This document shows positions 16,942 through 23,407 of a stretch of DNA of 64,000 nucleotides, piece after piece (within the stretch, counting starts at the first letter, position 1; each line of letters starts with the position of its first letter). Under the pieces are notes generated by a model that was given only the letters and a program-made list of their open reading frames with translations, ran no database searches and was not told where the DNA came from. Source of the DNA: Vescimonas coprocola (GTDB taxonomy: Bacteria; Bacillota; Clostridia; Oscillospirales; Oscillospiraceae). Where the stretch lies: contig NZ_AP023418.1 in the NCBI RefSeq assembly GCF_018408575.1, positions 1,392,415-1,456,414 on the forward strand, written 5' to 3'. A program made the position numbers and the translations under genes.

Positions 16942-17217
16942 TTACTTTACGACGGCATCCTTCAAAGCCTTACCGGGCTTGAAGGTGGGGATCGTGGCCG
17001 CAGGGATCTTTACAAGCTCCCCGGTACGGGGGTTCTTGCCAGTACGCTCAGCACGCTCCCGCACACCGAAGGTGCCAAAGCCTACCAGTCTCACATCATC
17101 GCCGCCCCGCAGGGCTTCAGCGATTGCATCCAGAGCCGCCGTGATGACGGCCTCCGCGTCCTTCTTGGTCAGTGCCGTCTTTTCTGCCGCGACGGCGACC
17201 AGCTCAGTTTTGTTCAT
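16942..17217 (-). CDS. hup: HU-family DNA-binding protein
   Basis: Histone-like protein that bends and compacts DNA. The 91-aa product shows the full HU pattern: MNKTELVAVAAEK start, GFGTFGVRERAERTGKNPRTGE arm and the AATIPTFKPGKALKD end. AGGAGG precedes the start. It lies between the adhesin and small ICE genes, so it is probably an ICE-borne extra HU that could assist recombination by Int or the second recombinase. Confidence 0.95.
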   Translation of the reverse strand: MNKTELVAVAAEKTALTKKDAEAVITAALDAIAEALRGGDDVRLVGFGTFGVRERAERTGKNPRTGELVKIPAATIPTFKPGKALKDAVVK

Positions 17218-17311
17218 AGTAATTACCTCCTAAAAAGTATTCTTTGGTGTTTCTATTGGACAAACCATATCCATCCCATTGGGGATGGTGTCTCCTGAAC
17301 CGGAAAGTCCG

Positions 17312-17512
17312 CTATGGACTCCGACACAGCAGCACCGCGGACCCTCTCGCAGAGCTGCTGCTTTCCTCGCCGCACGACAGCTTCTCCATCACATGTTCTG
17401 ATGGACAGAAAAGCCGGTTCGGCGGTCGTGGAAAGTGAATGCAGAACCGTTCTATAGCTTTGATCCGGTAATGATACTCATTGGTATCATAAGTCTCTAT
17501 ACCGCAAATCAT
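17312..17512 (-). CDS. Small hypothetical protein (66 aa)
   Basis: Not recognised. The frame begins with ATG seven bases after GAGGAGC and encodes a protein rich in Cys, Arg and Ser (begins MICGIETYDTNEYHYR). It lies in the 366-base space between HU and the alpha-CTD gene and points the same way. The good ribosome site is the main support. A palindrome ATGATAC-N6-GTATCAT (17471-17490) lies within it. Confidence 0.4.
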   Translation of the reverse strand: MICGIETYDTNEYHYRIKAIERFCIHFPRPPNRLFCPSEHVMEKLSCGEESSSSARGSAVLLCRSP

Positions 17513-17583
17513 ATTCGTTGCTCCTCATTCTCGTTTTTCATGGCTCATACGCCAAATGCTCCATCTAACACCGCAAGCACGAA

Positions 17584-17826
17584 TTACTCGTCCTTTAGAT
17601 GTGCTCCGTGTTGCTGCACGGCCTCCACGATGCCCTCCAGGGCCACCTTTCCAACGCCGGGAAGCGTGGCCAGTTCTTTTTCGGAATATGTAACCAAATC
17701 AGCCAGCGTAAAGATATTCGCGCCTCTCAGGCGGTTCACGATCCGTGCCGGAAGGTTCAGCTCTTCGATCATAGTCGCCCTCATGCGGCTGCGTTCCCGC
17801 TTTCGTTTGTATTTGCCTCGTGCCAT
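17584..17826 (-). CDS. Stand-alone RNA polymerase alpha C-terminal domain-like protein
   Basis: An 80-aa protein with a very basic start (MARGKYKRKRERSRMR) joined to a helical domain that matches the alpha-CTD of RNA polymerase: IEELNLPARIVNRLRGANI, TLADLVTYSEKELATLPGVG, then KVALEGIVEAV. The same helix-hairpin-helix fold contacts UP-element DNA and activators in the real alpha subunit. There is no alpha N-terminal domain, so it cannot assemble polymerase. It may bind DNA or compete with the host alpha-CTD. AGGAGG precedes the start. Confidence 0.8.
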   Translation of the reverse strand: MARGKYKRKRERSRMRATMIEELNLPARIVNRLRGANIFTLADLVTYSEKELATLPGVGKVALEGIVEAVQQHGAHLKDE

Positions 17827-17898
17827 GTTCCTGTTCCTCCTGATTTCCTATTAAAAACTATTTCCAATGTGAATAGCCAAATCTCCGTTTTCAAACGG

Positions 17899-18435
17899 TC
17901 ATTGCTGATATACCGAATGGATCAGGTGTATCAGCTCCAGCACAGAGCGGAAGCATTTGCATCTCGGTTCAAACGGACGCATCAAAGAGATCCTGCCTTG
18001 CCATGTAGCGTTCTGCCGATACAAAACTTCAATTTGGATCTGTGGCTTACGGGATAGCCGCGACTGCATAAATTCCTTCTCATAGTACCGCTCCAGTATC
18101 TGCTCACGCCTTTGATACAGTGCCACTTCTGACTCGGCTTCCTTTTTTCTATCGCAAAAACTGCGAAGCGCTGTCGATGCCTGTGGGCTACTCAGCTCAT
18201 CCATCATTTGATTCATGCGCAGGATTGCCTCATCCAAGCCACAAAAAGGAATGGCATCTTCGTAAAACAGATTAAAGATTTCTCCGGAAAAGTGTCCGTT
18301 TTCCATTTCCTTGATATTCAAAAAGAAACTTCGGGCAGATTGCGGAAGCGTATGGCATGTACGCAGTGGAGTGATCTTTTCGGCAGGCCCTTGCTTTGGA
18401 AAGTTTACAATATTTGTTTTTTTGAACTCATCCAT
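17899..18435 (-). CDS. Hypothetical protein (178 aa)
   Basis: Not recognised. A soluble, mostly helical protein with no signal peptide. It has a central charged helix (CDRKKEAESEVALYQRREQ) and a basic C-terminal part. A ribosome site (GGAGG) precedes the ATG. It sits in a left-pointing series between the alpha-CTD-like gene and a 90-aa gene, and is probably in the same operon. Confidence 0.65.
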   Translation of the reverse strand: MDEFKKTNIVNFPKQGPAEKITPLRTCHTLPQSARSFFLNIKEMENGHFSGEIFNLFYEDAIPFCGLDEAILRMNQMMDELSSPQASTALRSFCDRKKEAESEVALYQRREQILERYYEKEFMQSRLSRKPQIQIEVLYRQNATWQGRISLMRPFEPRCKCFRSVLELIHLIHSVYQQ

Positions 18436-18499
18436 AAATCCAATCCTCCATTTTGCATTTTACATAGAGCGCTATTTTCTGCAGCTAAGTTGGGATCTG

Positions 18500-18772
18500 C
18501 TAGAGAAGTGTTTCCGTTGAGGATCCGCGCTTTTTACCTTTGGCCTTGACTCTTTCTTTCGCAGCGCGTCTGACTCTCTCCGCCTCCCACTCTCGCTTGA
18601 GCAGAAAAGCCTCTCTGAATTCATCCAGTATCCTTTGATAAAGATCCGGATCTGCGCTTAAATCCTCCGCAACAAATTTTGCGTATCCTTTTCCGGCTTT
18701 CTGGGCTGCAGCGCATACGGCATCTATCCTCCAGTTGACCGGCATCACGTCTTTCGTTTTTTGTTTACCCAT
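18500..18772 (-). CDS. Hypothetical basic protein (90 aa)
   Basis: Not recognised. The C-terminal third is strongly basic (RRAAKERVKAKGKKRG), suggesting nucleic-acid contact. It follows the DivIVA-like gene by 18 bases and precedes the 178-aa gene by 64, all on one strand. Confidence 0.6.
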   Translation of the reverse strand: MGKQKTKDVMPVNWRIDAVCAAAQKAGKGYAKFVAEDLSADPDLYQRILDEFREAFLLKREWEAERVRRAAKERVKAKGKKRGSSTETLL

Positions 18773-18790
18773 ATTTCTGAATCCTACCGT

Positions 18791-19009
18791 TCAGTCTTCT
18801 TTATTTTTCCATTTAGAGATTGCCCTGTTGATTTCCTTGTGAACCCGAATCTCATCCTGCAAGCTGTAAATTTCATGAGTAGCCCTATGGAGTTCTTCTT
18901 CCAACTGCCTGATGCGTTCTTCCTGGTCATAGCTCTGCTGAACCAGCTTTTCCATATACGCATCCACAACAGTCTTTCGGTATCCAAACAACGCAGTTTC
19001 AAACACCAT
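18791..19009 (-). CDS. DivIVA-like coiled-coil protein (72 aa)
   Basis: The start VFETALFGYRKTVVDAYMEKL resembles the membrane-binding head of DivIVA/GpsB proteins (FGYxxxxVDxYxxxL), followed by a coiled coil (QEERIRQLEEELHRATHEI). DivIVA proteins sit at curved membrane and recruit partners. This one is much shorter than cell-division DivIVA, so a full polar scaffold is unlikely. AGGAGG precedes the start. Confidence 0.65.
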   Translation of the reverse strand: MVFETALFGYRKTVVDAYMEKLVQQSYDQEERIRQLEEELHRATHEIYSLQDEIRVHKEINRAISKWKNKED

Positions 19010-19302
19010 AGGAACACCTCCTACAATGATAATTAAGATTTAAGGCACGGCCGCCAGCCGCGTCTTTTTCCATCTCAAAGCCGAAGCTGTTAGAATAAGA
19101 GAGTAATGGCCTGACCCCTTTCACCTTGGGCTAACACGCCCGTAAGTGAGTCCGTCAGCCGCCTTTCTTATTCGCAGCATTCGATTTACGGAGGTAGAGC
19201 CACCGTGTTGTGCGCTCGCGTCACCTGTTCCCAGTGCGGTAAACTTTGGCGCCCGTTTCTCGGTCATGTACCAGCTGAGTGCAAAAAACGTAGCGGCCCC
19301 GG

Positions 19303-19707
19303 TCAGCCACAACTTTCCGTCAGCTGTGCGATCGTCACAGAGTGAAGTGTCTCATCAAACTTACTTTGCAGCTCCTCATAATACTTGCGTACTGGGCAGG
19401 TTTCCGTGCCGTTTCTGGAGCAGAAGTGATCCGGCTCCAAACAGCGGTTGATGCGGGTAGTTCCTTCCATGTAATCCACGATGTCGAAAAGTGAAATATC
19501 CTCTGGCTTTCGGGCCAATGAATAGCCGCCATGGCTTCCACGATCGACATGCAGGATATTTGCTTCCTTTAGCTGGTGGGCGACCTTTCGGGTGTATTCC
19601 AGAGGGATACCCATAGCCAGACAAACAGATGCCGCCGATGCCTGATGCTGGATGGCGACACACAGGACAATGCGGATCGCATAGTCCGTTGTGATATTGA
19701 GCTGCAT
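19303..19707 (-). CDS. Rrf2-family transcription regulator
   Basis: A 134-aa winged-helix repressor. The N-terminus (MQLNITTDYAIRIVLCVA), the recognition segment IPLEYTRKVAHQLKEAN and the wing GSHGGYSLAR are the Rrf2 pattern. Three cysteines at 89, 96 and 104 fall where IscR and NsrR bind an iron-sulfur cluster, so a redox or NO signal is possible. It is the first gene left of the inverted repeat at 19905-19929, which makes it the probable target of a promoter switch (see findings). Downstream are five or six small genes and the adhesin. Confidence 0.9.
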   Translation of the reverse strand: MQLNITTDYAIRIVLCVAIQHQASAASVCLAMGIPLEYTRKVAHQLKEANILHVDRGSHGGYSLARKPEDISLFDIVDYMEGTTRINRCLEPDHFCSRNGTETCPVRKYYEELQSKFDETLHSVTIAQLTESCG

Positions 19708-19904
19708 TAAATTCGGTTCCTTTCTTTGTGGATAAGACTTCTCCTATTTACTTTCTTCTCCAAAAATATCCCAAGAGCTATTTCCTTACACTCATTGGGT
19801 AAATTTGATATAACTGCGGTATAATAGCTACCGGGCAAGCATGGTTCCTCCAAACCTCAGAATATATCCTTCACGCTTTGGCTGAAACCATGTGTTCACA
19901 CCAC

Positions 19905-19929
19905 TTTCGTGGAGTTTTTCACTCCTCGA
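19905..19929 (-). repeat. Left inverted repeat around the second recombinase
   Basis: A 25-bp sequence that matches the reverse complement of 21405-21429 at 24 of 25 positions. Each copy is itself a near-palindrome of 8-bp arms around a 5-base spacer (TTTTC here, GAAAA on the right), the shape of a tyrosine recombinase crossover site. Confidence 0.75.
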
Positions 19930-19932
19930 AAG

Positions 19933-19971
19933 AGATGGCGAAAGCCCTTTTCCCATCAGGGCTTTCGCCAT
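19933..19971. terminator. Bidirectional terminator left of the second recombinase
   Basis: A 15-bp perfect stem (GATGGCGAAAGCCCT and its complement) with a nine-base loop, 40 bases after the recombinase stop and just inside the left inverted repeat. It lacks a long T-run, so efficiency is uncertain. Confidence 0.6.
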
Positions 19972-20011
19972 CGCACATAAAGATTGACACACTTTTTTGA
20001 CTGCGGAGAGA

Positions 20012-21124
20012 TCAAAATCCCGCCACTTTGTCCAGCTTTTCCATGTTGGTGCGTTTCAAGGCCAGCGAGGAGTGGACATACCGCTCCAAGGTAATAGCCG
20101 TCGAGGAATGACCAAGGATCTCGGACAGTGATTTGATATCGAATCCTGCTTCCACCGCCCTCGTAGCGAAGGTGTGCCGAAGCGTATGGGGATGAACACC
20201 TTCCAAGCCGCATTCCTGCGTATACTTCTGGAATCGGTACTCCAACATGCGCGGCTCCATATAGTTCTCTGTTCCGGTAAGGAGATATGTATCGTCCCTG
20301 CCAGCGAACCTGCGGCAAAGCGCAGCGTCATAATCGTTCAGCGGAATGGTACGGATCGATTTCTTGCTTTTGGGCGCTCCGATCACAATATGGGTTTGGC
20401 TGCCACCATCTGCCGTCGTATTATGCAGCCGCTGGAGTGTAGCGGCAATATGGACCGTGTTCGCCTTCAAGTCAATGTTGCTCCATTTCAGAGCACACAG
20501 TTCACCGATGCGCACACCGGTGATCAGCATAAATAGGAGCCCAAATTTACAGGGATCTGTATCCGTCAGCAGATACTTCATGAGCTGTTCCTGCTCATCG
20601 CAGGAAAGGACGCGCATTTCCGTATAGATCTCCTGCGGATAGTTGATATTAATTGCCGAATAACCTGGGAGCTGTGTGGCTGTGTACCGCAGAACACCAT
20701 GCAGCACCACCAAAATATCATGGACTGTTTTTGCTGCAAGCTCGTCCTCAAACAAAAGAGCATCTGTAAAGTCATCTGCATTGTCAGAAGTGAACCCCTG
20801 TGGATAACAGTTGCCAAGCCTGGGCTTAATGTGTTTTTCTAAATTTGTAGTGTATTTTATATAGGTAGATTCTCGAACTTTCTTTTTCTTCTTCCGCAGC
20901 CACTCATCGCAGTAAAATGCTAAACGATGGTGTAAAGCAGATTGCGATGCCGTTTTTCCGGCAAGCACATCCGCTTTACACTGCGTCACTTTCTCCTTTG
21001 CCTCGCGGTAGCTCTTACCGTAACAAAACCCATATTTAATCTTGCCATCCAGCTCACGGCCTTTGATGTATCTGGCCTCCCATCTCCCATCTTTGCGTCG
21101 AAAGATATTTTCGCCTTTTGCCAT
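20012..21124 (-). CDS. Second tyrosine recombinase, flanked by inverted repeats
   Basis: A 370-aa recombinase with an N-terminal arm-binding domain (GENIFRRKDGRWEARYIKG), a core-binding domain (about 65-165) and a complete catalytic set: R205 (TGVRIGELCALKW), H313 and R316 (HTLRHTF), H339 (ILGHSS) and Y349. It is not close in sequence to the ICE integrase. Direct repeats TTTGACTGCGGA (19996-20007 and 21207-21218, with an imperfect copy at 21194) lie at both ends of the gene and may be its arm sites. Start at 21124 follows AGGAGG. It sits between the CHAP-hydrolase gene and Rrf2, where relatives usually carry other transfer genes. Confidence 0.93.
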   Translation of the reverse strand: MAKGENIFRRKDGRWEARYIKGRELDGKIKYGFCYGKSYREAKEKVTQCKADVLAGKTASQSALHHRLAFYCDEWLRKKKKKVRESTYIKYTTNLEKHIKPRLGNCYPQGFTSDNADDFTDALLFEDELAAKTVHDILVVLHGVLRYTATQLPGYSAININYPQEIYTEMRVLSCDEQEQLMKYLLTDTDPCKFGLLFMLITGVRIGELCALKWSNIDLKANTVHIAATLQRLHNTTADGGSQTHIVIGAPKSKKSIRTIPLNDYDAALCRRFAGRDDTYLLTGTENYMEPRMLEYRFQKYTQECGLEGVHPHTLRHTFATRAVEAGFDIKSLSEILGHSSTAITLERYVHSSLALKRTNMEKLDKVAGF

Positions 21125-21338
21125 TGTGATTTCCTCCTTTGATCTGGCACTTAAATGCTGGTTATATTTTAGCTTTATCTGCTCCCTCTCGCATTTTGAC
21201 TGCCGATTTGACTGCGGAAAACCTGCGGAGAAAATGTAAAAAGAAGTAAATGGCGGTTCTGATCGCTTTCGGTTTGCTTTCTGGATGTGCCCTTTCGACA
21301 AAATTTTGGAAAAACCCTGTAAAAATGGCAGTTTCCTC

Positions 21339-21367
21339 TTGAATTTCCAAAGGAAACATGGTACAAT
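21339..21367 (+). promoter_or_regulatory. Outward promoter inside the inverted-repeat segment
   Basis: TTGAAT (21339-21344), 17-base spacer, TACAAT (21362-21367). It points right, through the inverted repeat at 21405, where no rightward gene exists. In the present orientation it could make only a short RNA of about 105 bases ending at the terminator 21447-21480. Confidence 0.7.
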
Positions 21368-21404
21368 ACATAAAACTACTACGGGTATCTATCGTCATAG
21401 GTAC

Positions 21405-21429
21405 TCGTGGAGTGAAAAACTCCACGAAA
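21405..21429 (+). repeat. Right inverted repeat around the second recombinase
   Basis: Partner of 19905-19929: CGTGGAGT-GAAAA-ACTCCACG, a perfect 8-bp palindrome with a 5-base spacer, opposite in direction to the left copy. Confidence 0.75.
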
Positions 21430-21446
21430 AGAAATTGAGGTTTGTT

Positions 21447-21480
21447 CAGCCACGATCACTTGATCGTGGCTGATTTTATT
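21447..21480 (+). terminator. Terminator right of the inverted repeat
   Basis: CAGCCACGATCA pairs with TGATCGTGGCTG around a tiny loop, followed by ATTTTATTT. It would end the transcript from the 21339 promoter. Confidence 0.7.
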
Positions 21481-21502
21481 TGCTATCTACTGCGCATAAT
21501 AG

Positions 21503-21528
21503 AAAAGCGGCAAGGGTATCCCCGCCGC
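21503..21528 (-). terminator. Terminator after the CHAP-hydrolase gene
   Basis: On the minus strand GCGGC pairs with GCCGC, followed by TTTT, 45 bases after the stop. Confidence 0.6.
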
Positions 21529-21574
21529 CTTCTGGAAGCTCACCGATATTTCTTTGTGTCTTGCATCAGAAAAT

Positions 21575-23298
21575 TTAATACGCTGGAACGCCATATCCGA
21601 GGATCTCATAATGGCCCACGGGATATTGGTTCTGTCTGCAGCTGTCACCGGAATTCCCCTCGATGGTATAGACAATGCCGTTTTCACATTTCTCCACGAT
21701 ACCTACATGGTCAGCCTCTCCATCCTGGGGGCCGGAGCTGCCACGATTATCCCAGTCAAAGAAAATGATCATACCAGGAACCGGTTCCGCAGAGCCATCC
21801 AACCACTGTCCTCGATCTTTGAACCATTGAACGCCACTAACACAGCCTGCAAACTTCGGGATAACACCGCTGTCGATGTAGCCGCACTCGTTGGCGCACC
21901 AACTCACAAAGCAGGCACACCACTCTACACGCCCCCCAACCCATACCATGACCAATAGGGCTGACCGCCGATATTGCCCACCTGAGAAAGTGCCACGGTA
22001 ACGATCTGGTCATCACTGTACCGGATGCCGTAAAGCACTGCCGCCCAAATAGAATTATTTTCATTCTTGAGCAGTTCGGCAAGGTATTCCCGCTGCTCCG
22101 CATCAAAGCCATACCGGTCAGCCATTTCATCCACCATCAAGTGGGAAACCGTGATATATAACGTAGTTCTTGTAACTGTCGTTTCCGTTTGGACGATATT
22201 GCCGTTTCCGTCATCCGTCTCGGTGACCTCCGCTTCCGAATGACTTTCTGTGCGGGAAGATACGGAATTCATCTCCCAGAAGATGTCCGAAAGGATTTTT
22301 TTCTTGCTCTCGTCCATCGTGGCAACCTCTTGGGGATCGTTCTCGTCGGTATTGGTTTTCACCGCATAGACCGCCAGCACATCCTTCCACACGGCTCGAC
22401 CACCGCTGATCTCCATATTGTCATAGGACGCAGACCTTTTTGCAGCCTCTAACTTCGCGTCATATTCCGCATTGATCTCCTGCACAGCGGTCTGCATCCG
22501 CATTCCAGTCCCGGCATCTTCACTGGAAAAGAAAATTCCAAAGACAGATCCACAAAGTAAAGCGATCAGGCAAATCAGAAGAATGACCGTAATGGCCACC
22601 CAGCCGCCTGCAACGATGGCAGCGACCAAAGCCTTTGTGCCGGAAATAATGGCTTTGACTGCAGCAGCCGTGGCTTTCATGGCAGCCTTTACGCCATGGC
22701 CCGCTGCTCTTGCAGTACCTTTAGCGGTACGCTTCGCTTTCTGCGCTGTTTTTACCGTCATCTGAGCGGACTTTCTGGCCGCATTTTCCGCAGCCTGCGC
22801 CGTTTTTATGGTCGTCTGGGCGGTCTGCTCGGCGGTCTTGATGGTTTTCTGCGTGGTCTTGACTGCCGCCTTGCCCGTAGATTTTGCCGTCTGCTTGATG
22901 GTTCTATCGCTGCGGTCTACCATCCTGATTGTCTTTTGCGTGGCATTGGCCGAGCGGCGCACCCGCCGCATGGCGTCCTGTGCCTGCTTTTTCGGCAAGT
23001 CTGCCTTTCTCCGCCGAAAATAGTCTTTTGCCTTGGAGATGTTCTCCTCGGTGGTATTCATACCCTTACGGCCAGCCTTGTCCAACCCATGGGCAGCTTC
23101 GTGAACTACTGTTCCCGTCCCGGTCAAGGTACGGTCGGCGGCGTATTCTTCGGGCGTGGATTCCGCCGCCAAAATGTCGTGCTCGGCCTTGTCCTTGGTG
23201 CGGACATAGGCGTCCTTCATCCGCTCGGCGGCCACCACCGACTTGTCGATCACCTTTACCGTTCCCTTAACCACATCTCGCATTTTGATGTCAGGCAT
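21575..23298 (-). pseudogene. CD1108-type conjugation wall hydrolase, frameshifted
   Basis: Two frames together make one transfer protein. The first (23298 to 21925, 457 aa) has a region rich in KTAQKT-type repeats (about 105-215), a membrane helix ([17 protein letters not shown]) and a helical hydrolase-like part. The second (to 21575) is a CHAP amidase/endopeptidase with catalytic Cys in VEWCACFVSWC and His in ADHVGIVE. They join at a run of six G (21932-21937): one extra base gives an unbroken YWSWYG...GRVEWCAC reading. Such proteins cut peptidoglycan for the transfer channel. If the missing base is real, the ICE lacks its CHAP domain; an assembly error in the run is equally possible. Confidence 0.85.
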
Positions 23299-23338
23299 GG
23301 CTTCACCTCCGTTCTGCACCTCTAAATTACAAAGAAAC

Positions 23339-23366
23339 GAAAAAGGGCGGCACATGTGGCCGCCCT
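23339..23366 (-). terminator. Terminator between VirB4 and the wall hydrolase
   Basis: AGGGCGGC pairs with GCCGCCCT around a seven-base loop, followed by TTTTTC on the minus strand. It lies after the VirB4 stop and before the hydrolase start. Confidence 0.75.
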
Positions 23367-23407
23367 GATCGTCAGATATTGTCTTTTCATTATTGATTCA
23401 CCTTTCT

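Noticed and set aside
17471-17490. Operator palindrome ATGATAC-N6-GTATCAT
   Set aside because: It lies within a possible small coding frame and no promoter elements align with it.
19121-19312. A 63-codon minus frame after Rrf2
   Set aside because: Begins with TTG inside the Rrf2 end, has no ribosome site and no recognisable product. The 293-base space is left as non-coding.
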